From contig CAISYC010000064.1 of NCBI GenBank assembly GCA_903889565.1, positions 124,001 to 188,000 of the forward strand: a stretch of 64,000 bases of DNA, read 5' to 3'. Under the pieces are notes generated by a model. That model searched no databases and was not told the DNA's origin. It worked only from the letters and a program-made list of their open reading frames with translations. Each line of letters starts with the position of its first letter. Positions within the stretch are counted from its first letter, which is position 1. The position numbers and the translations under genes are program-made. Positions 56,294 to 64,000 of the stretch are shown here, one piece after another. The stretch comes from an uncultured beta proteobacterium. GTDB taxonomy: Bacteria > Pseudomonadota > Gammaproteobacteria > Burkholderiales > SG8-41.

Positions 56294-57352
56294 CTACTCG
56301 AGTGTCAGGCGCGCGACATCGACCTGCGTATACGGTGCGAGGTCGATGCTGCGATCGTTGTAGAGCAGGCGCACGCCGGTGGCATTGCCGACGACGAGTC
56401 GCAGTGGCGGCTGACCGCTCACTGACTGCGCACTGCCGGCGGGATTGAGTTGCGAAAATATCGTGCGCCCCTGGCGGTCGCGAATCTCGACCCAGGATTC
56501 GCGGCTGAACACCATGCGCACGACCCGTTCGTCGGCGGCCATGATGCGCGGCTCTGTCGCTGGCTTGGCCGCCGGCGCGGCAACTTCCGCCGGCTTCGGC
56601 GAGATTGCCGCTTTCACGTCGGCAGCCGGCGCCAGCTTGGGCGACGGCGTCACCAGCACAGCTTCCGGCGGCTTGACTACCGGTGGCGTGACCTTGTCTG
56701 CCGGTCGTGCCTGTACCGGCGGGGCAGCGACGACAGCGGCCGGCGCCACCGGGGCGGCGGTCGGAAGCGTAACCGCCGATTTCGGCGGCTCGACATCGAC
56801 AGCCGCAGGCGTCGGCAATTCCAGCGGTTTGGATTCCGCCACCACCTTGGCTTGCGGCAATTCAACGCTGCCGCTATCGGTCGACGTGCCAAGCAGATCT
56901 TCGCCAAAAATTTCGTAGCCGACCAACCCGGCGACTACGACCAATGCGCCGAGCGCATACGGTTTCCAGGCAAAGCCCTGCTGGCCGGGAAACGGAATGG
57001 CTTCGGCGGGTGCCGGCGCGGCCGGTGTCACGGGAACCGGCTGCGCCGGTCCTGCGATGTCGGCCAGCAACGGCGCGGGATCGATTTTGAGCAGCCGCGC
57101 GTAATTGCGGATAAAGCCGCGCACGAACACCGGGCCCGGCAGGCGTTTGTAGTCCCCGGATTCAAGTGCCTCGACCTGCCAGCCCGACAGCTTCAGCTGA
57201 CGGCCGACATCGGCAATTGACAATCCCGCGGCAACGCGCGCCACCGCGAGAGGGCTGCCCTCGGCCACGGCGACCGGCGCAGGCGTCGGCTCAGCCGCTT
57301 GCGCGACCGTCGGCTCGACGACGGGCGGCGTTTCCTCCGACGGCTCGCTCAT
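56294..57352 (-). CDS. rodZ: Cytoskeleton protein RodZ
   Basis: RodZ links MreB to the cell envelope. The 352-residue product has a cytoplasmic helix-turn-helix ([38 protein letters not shown], given in part as [20 protein letters not shown], residues 45-64), a membrane helix near 150 ([18 protein letters not shown]), a Pro/Ala/Val-rich periplasmic linker, and a C-terminal DUF4115-type domain ([18 protein letters not shown]). ATG 57352 overlaps the pilW stop by four bases. Confidence 0.95.
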   Translation of the reverse strand: MSEPSEETPPVVEPTVAQAAEPTPAPVAVAEGSPLAVARVAAGLSIADVGRQLKLSGWQVEALESGDYKRLPGPVFVRGFIRNYARLLKIDPAPLLADIAGPAQPVPVTPAAPAPAEAIPFPGQQGFAWKPYALGALVVVAGLVGYEIFGEDLLGTSTDSGSVELPQAKVVAESKPLELPTPAAVDVEPPKSAVTLPTAAPVAPAAVVAAPPVQARPADKVTPPVVKPPEAVLVTPSPKLAPAADVKAAISPKPAEVAAPAAKPATEPRIMAADERVVRMVFSRESWVEIRDRQGRTIFSQLNPAGSAQSVSGQPPLRLVVGNATGVRLLYNDRSIDLAPYTQVDVARLTLE

Positions 57353-58122
57353 TCGTATTGACCCGCGGCGAGTGCGCGCGCTTCGCGCGACTCGGGAAAG
57401 TTTTTCTGCAGTTGAAAGGCCAGGCTTTGTTCGGCATTGCGGTCGCCGAGCTTGCGCTCGACACGCAGCGCCAGCCACAGGTACTCCGGAGACGGCGAAC
57501 TCGCGTCGCGCTGGACGCGGCCGAGATAAGCCTTCGCTTCACCGTAGCTGCCGTTCTTGTATGCCATGTCGGCGAGATTCTGCAGCGCCTGCGGCTGCGT
57601 CGGCCGCAACCTCAAAGCCTTCTGAAAATAGTCTTCCGCATTGACCGGGTCACCGGCCTGACGCGAACAGATTCCCGCATTGACCCACGATTTTTCCGGC
57701 GTGCCATAGAGCGGATTACGCAATGCGGCGAGGAAATACTTGATCGATTCCTTCTCGCGCTTGCGCTGACACAGGAACCAGCCGTAATTGTTGTTGCTGT
57801 CGGAATCGACAGAATTAACGCGCAGCGCCTGCTGAAAGCTGCTTTCGGCCGCGCGATCGTCGCGCAACTCCATGTATACAAGACCGAGCACGTTGTGCGC
57901 GGACACAAAATTCGGATCGACCTTCAGCGCCTCATTGGCCTCCTGAATGGCGATGCCGTAATTGCCGAGTTCCAGGTAACCGGCCGCAAGCTCGGTGTGT
58001 ATGCGGGCGCGCGATTGCGCGCTCGTATCCACCGTTGTCGGCGAATAATCGGTCGTGTCGGGTCCGCGCGTGGCGCAACCGTGCAAAACCAGTATCAATC
58101 CAGCAATCAACAGCCTGTTCAT
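57349..58122 (-). CDS. pilW: Type IV pilus biogenesis TPR lipoprotein PilW/PilF
   Basis: The 257-residue lipoprotein has a signal peptide with lipobox LHGC and six TPR-like motifs (for example ELAAGYLELGNYGIAIQEAN near residue 45). It assists outer-membrane insertion and multimerisation of the PilQ secretin. The position between rlmN and rodZ is conserved. Confidence 0.94.
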   Translation of the reverse strand: MNRLLIAGLILVLHGCATRGPDTTDYSPTTVDTSAQSRARIHTELAAGYLELGNYGIAIQEANEALKVDPNFVSAHNVLGLVYMELRDDRAAESSFQQALRVNSVDSDSNNNYGWFLCQRKREKESIKYFLAALRNPLYGTPEKSWVNAGICSRQAGDPVNAEDYFQKALRLRPTQPQALQNLADMAYKNGSYGEAKAYLGRVQRDASSPSPEYLWLALRVERKLGDRNAEQSLAFQLQKNFPESREARALAAGQYE

Positions 58123-58131
58123 GCCGTCCTC

Positions 58132-59217
58132 CTAGCTTACCGTGGCCGTACGCCGTTCGCGCCGGCGCGTGCGATCCTGCACGCGGCCGGCAAGTTGTCC
58201 GCAGGCCGCATCGATGTCGTCGCCGCGTGTTCTGCGTACGGTCACCGTCAGGCTCGCCGCCATCAGCACGTCGCGAAACCGCGCCACCGCCTCCGCACCG
58301 GATCGCGTGTAGCCGGAATCCGGAAACGGATTGAACGGAATCAGATTGATCTTGCACGGCACCGGCGAGACCAGCCGCACCAGCTGGCGTGCGTGTTCGT
58401 AGCTATCGTTGACACCGTCGAGCATGACGTATTCGAAGGTCACGAAATCGCGCGGCGCTTTTTCGATGTAGCGCAGGCAGGCCGCCATCAACTGCTTCAA
58501 GGGATATTTTTTATTGATCGGCACCAGCTCGTCGCGCAACTGGTCGTTCGGCGCATGCAGCGACACCGCCAGCGCCACCGGGCAGGCGTCCCCCAGGCGA
58601 TCCATCTGCGGCACCAGACCCGAAGTACTGAGGGTGACACGCCGGCGCGACAGGCCGTAGGCGTCGTCGTCAAGCATCAGATGCATTGCCGCCACGACGT
58701 TGTCAAAATTCGCCAGCGGTTCGCCCATACCCATCATCACCACGTTGGTCACGCGTCGAACATCGTCGCCGCCGGCGGCGGCGAGACTGCGGTTGGCGAG
58801 CCACAACTGGCCGATGATTTCAGACAACGACAAATTGCGGTTGAAGCCCTGGCGGCCGGTCGAGCAGAACGAACATTCAAGCGCGCAGCCCGCCTGCGAC
58901 GACACGCACAGCGTGGAGCGCGTGCGCTCCGGTATGAACACCGTTTCGATCGCATTGCCGGCATTGACGTCGAGCAACCACTTGCGCGTGCCGTCGGCCG
59001 CGGTGGTATCGCTGATGACGCGCGGCGGAATCACGCCGCAATCCGCCTTCAGGCGCTCCCGCAGCGGCTTCGCGATGTCGGTCATGGCGTCGAAATCATC
59101 GACGCCCGACTGGTGTATCCAGTGCATCAATTGCCGCGCGCGAAACGGCTTTTCGCCCAATTCCGCACAAAACTGCGCGAACTTTTGCTTTTCAAATTCG
59201 AGCAGATTGACGGTCAT
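58132..59217 (-). CDS. rlmN: Dual-specificity RNA methyltransferase RlmN
   Basis: RlmN methylates C2 of A2503 in 23S rRNA and A37 of some tRNAs by a radical SAM mechanism. The 361-residue product contains [19 protein letters not shown] near residue 105 (the radical SAM CX3CX2C), [13 protein letters not shown] near 170 and a late [19 protein letters not shown]. The methyl-carrier cysteine lies near the C-terminus in a [11 protein letters not shown] segment. Confidence 0.97.
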   Translation of the reverse strand: MTVNLLEFEKQKFAQFCAELGEKPFRARQLMHWIHQSGVDDFDAMTDIAKPLRERLKADCGVIPPRVISDTTAADGTRKWLLDVNAGNAIETVFIPERTRSTLCVSSQAGCALECSFCSTGRQGFNRNLSLSEIIGQLWLANRSLAAAGGDDVRRVTNVVMMGMGEPLANFDNVVAAMHLMLDDDAYGLSRRRVTLSTSGLVPQMDRLGDACPVALAVSLHAPNDQLRDELVPINKKYPLKQLMAACLRYIEKAPRDFVTFEYVMLDGVNDSYEHARQLVRLVSPVPCKINLIPFNPFPDSGYTRSGAEAVARFRDVLMAASLTVTVRRTRGDDIDAACGQLAGRVQDRTRRRERRTATVS

Positions 59218-59228
59218 GGCGAATGGAA

Positions 59229-59654
59229 TCAGCGCGAATAAATATTCAGCGTCGGGAAGAAGTAGGCGATTTCGTTCTGCGCCGTCTCGGGGGCGTCGGA
59301 ACCATGCACGGCGTTGGCATCGATGCTTTGAGCAAAGTCGGCGCGGATCGTGCCTTTTTCCGCCTTCTTCGGATCGGTCGCGCCCATCAGGTCGCGATTC
59401 TTCTGAATGGCGTTTTCACCTTCGAGCGCCTGCACCATCACCGGTCCGGAGATCATGAAATCGACAAGGTCCTTGAAGAACGGACGCGCGCGGTGAACGG
59501 CATAGAAACCTTCAGCTTCCTGACGCGAAAGATGAATCATGCGCGCAGCAACAATGCGCAGGCCGGCTTTTTCAAAGCGGGCGAGGATTTCGCCGATCAC
59601 GTTTTTGGCGACGGCATCCGGTTTGATGATCGAAAGTGTGCGTTCGACTGCCAT
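59229..59654 (-). CDS. ndk: Nucleoside diphosphate kinase
   Basis: Ndk phosphorylates nucleoside diphosphates. The 141-residue enzyme has [19 protein letters not shown] near residue 6 and the catalytic histidine in [11 protein letters not shown] near 117. ATG 59654 ([10 protein letters not shown]) is used; a six-codon-longer start has no family support. It is first in the ndk-rlmN-pilW-rodZ-ispG-hisS row. Confidence 0.98.
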   Translation of the reverse strand: MAVERTLSIIKPDAVAKNVIGEILARFEKAGLRIVAARMIHLSRQEAEGFYAVHRARPFFKDLVDFMISGPVMVQALEGENAIQKNRDLMGATDPKKAEKGTIRADFAQSIDANAVHGSDAPETAQNEIAYFFPTLNIYSR

Positions 59655-59751
59655 GACAATTCCTTTGTACATGAATATTAAGGATAATTTTCAAGTGTAC
59701 CACGATAAGGCCTTGAAATAAAGCGATTTCGTGCCGTCCAGCCCCGTGCCA

Positions 59752-61185
59752 TCAAGGCCGAATCGGCCGCCATTCTGGACGAATGGCGGGCTCGCCGGTT
59801 GCCGCCCGAAAAGCCGCGTCGATGGCGACGCCAGGCACGCAGGCGAGCACCCCATCGACATAGATCAAGGGCAAGCTTTTGCGCGCCCATTGCGGCACGC
59901 CATGCTCCTGCAGCAGGTTCTTCAGCGTGCGGCGCGGCCCTCGCGCATCCGGCCGCAAACGCTCGCCGCCGCGACGCAAGCGCACAACGACTTGATGCCC
60001 GCGCACAAGGTCGGCACGCATGCCGTCGCCACGCGTCGCCACCATCGCCAGCGCGCCACCCAATTCCGGCAACGACCACAATTTCTCGGCGCACCATGCG
60101 CGTTCAAAATCGGCTGCGGCCTCGACCACGGGAACCGAGCGCACGATCTGCAAGGCACCGGCATGGCTGCGCAGTTCACACTCGCCCAGCCGGATGGCCA
60201 GCCGCGCCGCGGGTCGCGCCTGCGCAATCTGCCTCGCGCATTCCTCAAGTTGCCGTGCGTTCGGCATGACCATGCCCTGATGTGCCAAAAAATGGCGCAG
60301 CAGGTTTTTTACACGCAACGGCGGCAAGCCGCGCAAACGCGCCAGATCGAGCAACTCATCGTCGCAGCCGCCGTCGGCCGCCGCGGCCCGCGCCGCAAGT
60401 TTTGCCGCTTCGGCGAAATTGCGGCTGGCGCGCAACAACGTCTGCCGGTAGGCGGGGTAACGCTCGGCGATCACCGGCAACACCCGATGGCGCATGAAAT
60501 TCCGGTCGTAGGCGGTGTCAAGATTGCTGTCGTCTTCGATCCAATCCAGCCTGCGCGCGCGCGCATAGGCCTCGATCTCGCTGCGCGGCACTTCCAGCAG
60601 CGGTCGGAGAATTGCCGGATTGAAGATTGAAGATTGAGGATTGGATTTACGCAGCACAGCCGCGCGTCTGCCGTACAAATCAGGCGCCGCGTCGATTATC
60701 ATCCCGCGATCCCCGATCCTGATCTCAGGCATCGCGCTGACACCCTTGACGCCGGCGCCGCGCAACAGCTGCAACAAAACGGTTTCCGCCTGATCGTCGA
60801 GATTGTGCGCGAGTACAACGGCGTCGCCGCGCAGTTGTGCGTAGACTGCGTAGCGCGCGGCGCGCGCAGTCGCCTCCAGACTGTTGCCACGCGCAAGTTC
60901 GACTTTTTTGACCGCCAACGCAACGTTCAACCGCCGGCACAGGCGGCGGCAAAACGTCGCCCACGATGCGGCTGCCGGATTGATCTGGTGATTGACATGC
61001 ACCGCGGCCAGCGTAAACCCGTGGCGCCGCGCGGCGCGTTTGAGCAAATCAAGCAGCACCACCGAGTCGATACCGCCGCTCAGGCCGGCAACCAGATGGT
61101 CGCCGCGGCGCACATGCCGCCAGAGAACCGCCGCTACCCGCTCCGGCAACGCGCTATTTTTCGGCGACTTCCTTGAACTTGCCAT
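59752..61185 (-). CDS. tilS: tRNA(Ile)-lysidine synthase
   Basis: TilS converts C34 of tRNA-Ile2 to lysidine. The 477-residue N-type ATP-pyrophosphatase has the P-loop [13 protein letters not shown] near residue 35, [19 protein letters not shown] near 125 and [14 protein letters not shown] near 195, then the TilS C-terminal domains. The start may be ATG 61185, 32 bases inside accA, or TTG 61149. An in-frame 7-bp tandem repeat (60619-60644) inserts [12 protein letters not shown] after the residue-170 region. Confidence 0.95.
   Translation of the reverse strand: MASSRKSPKNSALPERVAAVLWRHVRRGDHLVAGLSGGIDSVVLLDLLKRAARRHGFTLAAVHVNHQINPAAASWATFCRRLCRRLNVALAVKKVELARGNSLEATARAARYAVYAQLRGDAVVLAHNLDDQAETVLLQLLRGAGVKGVSAMPEIRIGDRGMIIDAAPDLYGRRAAVLRKSNPQSSIFNPAILRPLLEVPRSEIEAYARARRLDWIEDDSNLDTAYDRNFMRHRVLPVIAERYPAYRQTLLRASRNFAEAAKLAARAAAADGGCDDELLDLARLRGLPPLRVKNLLRHFLAHQGMVMPNARQLEECARQIAQARPAARLAIRLGECELRSHAGALQIVRSVPVVEAAADFERAWCAEKLWSLPELGGALAMVATRGDGMRADLVRGHQVVVRLRRGGERLRPDARGPRRTLKNLLQEHGVPQWARKSLPLIYVDGVLACVPGVAIDAAFRAATGEPAIRPEWRPIRP
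60619..60644. repeat. 7-bp tandem repeat inside tilS
   Basis: ATTGAAG is repeated at 60619 and 60626, followed by ATTGAGG (60633) and a partial ATTGG. On the coding strand it adds about twelve codons reading as [12 protein letters not shown] in tilS, without breaking the frame. Such ATTGAAG/ATTGAGG tracts occur as dispersed short repeats in other proteobacteria, from memory. Confidence 0.7.
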
Positions 61186-62122
61186 AGCCCATCAGCCTTT
61201 CGAAGCGCGCTTCGAGCAATTCGGTGACCGGCTTGTTCTGCAATGGGCGCCAGGTTTCCACCAGCGCCTTCTTCAGATTCTGCATCATCGCATCATGGTC
61301 GCGATGCGCACCGCCGAGCGGCTCGGGAATGATGCGGTCGATCACGCCGATGGTTTTCAGGCGATTGGCGGTAATGCCGAGCGTTTCCGCCGCCTCCGCG
61401 GCATGGTCGGCGCTTTTCCACAAAATCGACGCGCAGCCCTCGGGCGAAATCACCGAGTAGGTCGAATACTGCAGCATCAGCAGCGCATCGCCGACAGCGA
61501 TCGCGAGAGCGCCGCCCGAGCCGCCCTCGCCGATCACGGTGCAGATGATGGGCACACGCAGATCCGCCATCGCGTAGAGATTGCGTCCGATCGCTTCCGA
61601 CTGGCCGCGTTCTTCCGCGCCCACACCCGGATAAGCGCCGGGCGTATCGATGAAGGTAAACACCGGCATGCCGAATTTTTCGGCAAGCTTCATCAGGCGC
61701 AGCGCCTTGCGATAGCCCTCAGGCTTGGGCATGCCGAAGTTGCGGTAAATCTTGTCCTTGGTGTCGCGCCCCTTCTGATGCCCGATCACCATCACCGGCT
61801 GGTCGTTGAAACGCGCCATGCCGCCGACAATCGCCGGATCGTCGGCAAACGAACGGTCACCGTGGAGTTCCTCGAAACCGCTGAACAGACCCTGAATGTA
61901 ATCGAGCGTATAGGGGCGCTGCGGATGCCGCGCCACCTGCGCGATCTGCCACGCCGTCAGTTTGGCGTAGATATCCTTGGTCAGCGTCTGGCCTTTTTTC
62001 TGCAGCCGCGCGATCTCTTCGGATATATCGAAGGCCGAATCGTCCTGCACGAAGCGCAGCTCGTCGATTTTGGCCTCAAGTTCGGCGATCGGCTGTTCGA
62101 ATTCGAGAAATGTCGTTTTCAT
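61154..62122 (-). CDS. accA: Acetyl-CoA carboxylase carboxyltransferase subunit alpha
   Basis: AccA, with AccD, transfers carboxyl from biotin to acetyl-CoA. The 322-residue product starts [20 protein letters not shown] and shows [20 protein letters not shown] near residue 110, [22 protein letters not shown] near 150, and [20 protein letters not shown] near 195 (oxyanion glycines). ATG 62122 is used. tilS overlaps its end. It supplies malonyl-CoA, which the malonyl-CoA decarboxylase at 22519 would destroy. Confidence 0.98.
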   Translation of the reverse strand: MKTTFLEFEQPIAELEAKIDELRFVQDDSAFDISEEIARLQKKGQTLTKDIYAKLTAWQIAQVARHPQRPYTLDYIQGLFSGFEELHGDRSFADDPAIVGGMARFNDQPVMVIGHQKGRDTKDKIYRNFGMPKPEGYRKALRLMKLAEKFGMPVFTFIDTPGAYPGVGAEERGQSEAIGRNLYAMADLRVPIICTVIGEGGSGGALAIAVGDALLMLQYSTYSVISPEGCASILWKSADHAAEAAETLGITANRLKTIGVIDRIIPEPLGGAHRDHDAMMQNLKKALVETWRPLQNKPVTELLEARFERLMGYGKFKEVAEK

Positions 62123-62210
62123 GCACGCAATGCGAAACGTAATACCGGTAATGATACCGCAGTTCGTCGCGGCGCCGTCCGCGCCTCGGGCGCGTCCAAC
62201 CCGCGAAAGC

Positions 62211-62789
62211 TCAAAACAGGTGCACCGCCAACGGCGCAAAAAAACCGATGCCGCAAAATGCCACGCCAAGCACACCGAGACCAATCGCGATCCAGATCAG
62301 CGCCGACATGCCGGTGATGATCGCAGCAGATGCCATCACGATCGCGATCTGCACGCTGGCCGAGGCGACTTCGTAATGATGGTAGGCGGCCAGCGCGCGA
62401 TCACGTCTGGATTCCGCAATCTTGGCGCGCGCCGCAAGCTCCTTGCGGCCCTCGCCCGTTTCCGGCTCGGAGTCGTAGCGCTCGGCAGTCTTGCGCCAGG
62501 TTGCGACGCGCTGTTCGACCGCCTCGCGCGCCTTCGCCGCGCCGATTTGCTGCGCTGTCACTTCGGCCTCTTCGGCCGCGGTGCGCAATACCGTCATGCG
62601 GATCGTCTTCGCCTGAAAGAACGACCACAGATTGGACGCCTCGACGTTCTGGCTCAGCGCAATGGTCTGCGCGCTTTTGCCCAGCGTTTCCGAAAACGCC
62701 AGCACCAATGCCAGTACCGAAATCAGCAGCGCGATACGTTTGTTTTCGCCGCCGTGTTCACCGCCGTGTCCGTGTCCGACTCCCGACAT
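62211..62789 (-). CDS. DUF4337 family membrane protein
   Basis: The 192-residue product has a His-rich start ([14 protein letters not shown]), a membrane helix ([18 protein letters not shown]), a coiled-coil-rich middle with [20 protein letters not shown], and two C-terminal membrane helices ([20 protein letters not shown] and neighbours). This matches DUF4337. Function unknown. ATG 62789 has a good GGGAGG. It is 88 bases before accA on the same strand. Confidence 0.88.
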   Translation of the reverse strand: MSGVGHGHGGEHGGENKRIALLISVLALVLAFSETLGKSAQTIALSQNVEASNLWSFFQAKTIRMTVLRTAAEEAEVTAQQIGAAKAREAVEQRVATWRKTAERYDSEPETGEGRKELAARAKIAESRRDRALAAYHHYEVASASVQIAIVMASAAIITGMSALIWIAIGLGVLGVAFCGIGFFAPLAVHLF

Positions 62790-62873
62790 GTCGCCTCCCT
62801 TTGCTGTCGCGCGGTTTCGCGCGGCGCGCATTGTCGTCTGTTCCGCGCCTTCTGCAAAGCCCCCGCATGTCGG

Positions 62874-64000
62874 CTAATACCAGCCGAATTCGAGTCCGCG
62901 CGGATCGCTCGCCGCCTGCGGCTCGCCGCCGCTTGCCGGCATGAAAACCATCTGCAGATTGCCCCATTGGCGCGCGCCAGTCTCCAGCACGTGCCGCCGC
63001 GCCGTCAGCGCGGCACGCCACTCGGCGGAGAAACCGCCGGGTTCGAGTTCGATGCGGTCGGGCCAGAATTGATGGTGATAACGCGGCGCAGCGGCGATGC
63101 GCTCGAGATCGACTGCGGGTTGCGCCATGTAATCGAGTACCGCCAGCAGCACCTGGCTGATGATACGCGAGCCCCCGGGCGCCCCCAACACCAGCACGCC
63201 GCGACTATCCTCGACGAAGGTCGGCGTCATGCTCGACAGCGGCCGCTTGCGCGGCTCGATGCGGTTGGCCGCACCGCCGAGCAGCCGGTATCCGTTCGGC
63301 ACCTCGGGCAGCAGCGCGAAGTCGTCCATCTCGTCATTGAGCAGCACGCCGGTGCCGGCGGGAACCACGCCGGCCCCGAACAAAAAATTGATGCTGAGCG
63401 TGGCGCCGACGCGGTTGCCCTCGGCGTCGATCACCGAATAATGGGTCGTATTGCCGCTTTCAATCTTGTCTTTGGCGCCGGCCTCGAGCCCGTTGCTGAC
63501 GGTGGCCGCCTGCGGATCGATATTGGCTGCCCGGCCGGCGGCGTAATTCTTGTCGGTCAGGCGCGCCACCGGCACGCTGACGAAATCGCCGTCACCGAGA
63601 TAAAGCGCGCGATCCTGGAACCCACGCCGCAGCGCCTCGATCACCAGATGCGCGGCCGCCGGTTGGCGCGGATCGCCGATGTCGAAACGCTCGAGGATGT
63701 TCAGGCATTGCGCGAGCGTGATGCCGCCGCCGGAGGGCAGACTCGCCGTCGTGATGCTGGCGCCGCGATACGTAATGCGCACCGGCGCGCGCTCGATCAC
63801 CCGGTACGATGCCAGATCGTCCGCGCTCCACACGCCACCGGCCGCATTGGCGCCCGCCACCAGCGCCTGCGCAACTGCTCCGCGGTAAAAACTCTCCGCG
63901 CCGCCTGCAGCAATTGTTGCAAGGGTTGCTGCGAGTTCCGGTTGTCGCAACAGAAAACCCGCCTGCGGCGCTTTCATGCCATCGAGAAAACCGCGTGTGC
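62874..64000 (-). CDS. ggt: Gamma-glutamyltranspeptidase, 5'-truncated by window edge
   Basis: Ggt cleaves the gamma-glutamyl bond of glutathione in the periplasm. The frame is open to the right edge (about 375 residues visible, reading ...RGFLDGMKAPQAGF at the edge) and misses the N-terminal part of the large subunit. It includes AGGAESFYRGAVAQALVAG, the maturation and catalytic threonine in SGNTTHYSVIDAEGNRV, and the small-subunit motif KRPLSSMTPTF and GAPGGSRIISQVLLAV. The glycines of the oxyanion region are intact. Confidence 0.96.
   Translation of the reverse strand, partial: TRGFLDGMKAPQAGFLLRQPELAATLATIAAGGAESFYRGAVAQALVAGANAAGGVWSADDLASYRVIERAPVRITYRGASITTASLPSGGGITLAQCLNILERFDIGDPRQPAAAHLVIEALRRGFQDRALYLGDGDFVSVPVARLTDKNYAAGRAANIDPQAATVSNGLEAGAKDKIESGNTTHYSVIDAEGNRVGATLSINFLFGAGVVPAGTGVLLNDEMDDFALLPEVPNGYRLLGGAANRIEPRKRPLSSMTPTFVEDSRGVLVLGAPGGSRIISQVLLAVLDYMAQPAVDLERIAAAPRYHHQFWPDRIELEPGGFSAEWRAALTARRHVLETGARQWGNLQMVFMPASGGEPQAASDPRGLEFGWY

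Noticed and set aside
57166-59241. A 691-codon plus-strand frame opposite rodZ, pilW and rlmN
   Set aside because: It is low-complexity and opposite three conserved genes, with no ribosome site or recognisable domain.

Overview
This window is chromosomal DNA from a purple phototrophic betaproteobacterium, probably Burkholderiales- or Rubrivivax-like. The evidence is a crtEF-bchCXY gene order of the superoperon type, priB between rpsF and rpsR, a hfq-hflX-hflK-hflC-hisZ-purA block, a Bug/TctC receptor, and an hrcA-hemH-grpE-dnaK-dnaJ block. The assignment is inferred from gene content only. GC content is high and most long antisense frames are shadows.

Region 1 (1-10.8 kb) is one edge of a photosynthesis gene cluster. 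On the minus strand crtE-crtF-bchC-bchX-bchY runs off the left edge (bchZ and puf would be expected beyond it). crtD-crtC run divergently on the plus strand, and crtI-crtB form another minus operon. Together these genes cover GGPP, phytoene, desaturation, 1-hydroxylation, 3,4-desaturation and O-methylation of carotenoids, plus the chlorophyllide a reductase and BchC steps of bacteriochlorophyll synthesis. Three promoters (bchC, crtE/crtD, crtI) each carry TGT-N12-ACA or near-identical palindromes typical of PpsR/CrtJ, placed over sigma70-like hexamers. crtF carries a one-base frameshift in a homopolymer, crtC has no ordinary start codon near its conserved part, and a 50-residue membrane ORF sits behind crtB.

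Region 2 (10.8-19.7 kb) holds recN, nadK and the heat-shock block hrcA-hemH-grpE-dnaK-dnaJ. grpE and dnaK each have a very good sigma32 promoter; the dnaK -35 element overlaps the grpE stop codon. Region 3 (19.7-31.3 kb) is a more variable metabolic stretch: quinone oxidoreductase, YqgE, XdhC-like protein, malonyl-CoA decarboxylase, CoxG, Bug receptor, GST, a TylF-like methyltransferase, a protein resembling the Mss51 C-terminal domain, a nucleoside transporter and cysS.

Region 4 (31.5-44 kb) has a TPR protein and an L,D-transpeptidase that share a C-terminal NTF2-like domain, two cyclophilins, lpxH, dnaB, the rpsF-priB-rpsR-rplI operon, an orphan TpsB-type outer-membrane transporter, rlmB, rnr and a tRNA-Leu(CAG). 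Region 5 (44-64 kb) is conserved housekeeping on the minus strand: purA, hisZ, DUF2065, hflC, hflK, hflX, hfq, der, bamB, yfgM-like, hisS, ispG, rodZ, pilW, rlmN, ndk, tilS, accA, a DUF4337 protein and a truncated ggt.

Two intergenic elements built from degenerate 7-bp units lie directly before dnaJ and lpxH, and a different 7-bp tandem repeat is embedded in frame in tilS. No gene-free stretch exceeds 300 bases. No CRISPR array, insertion sequence, prophage or rRNA was seen.
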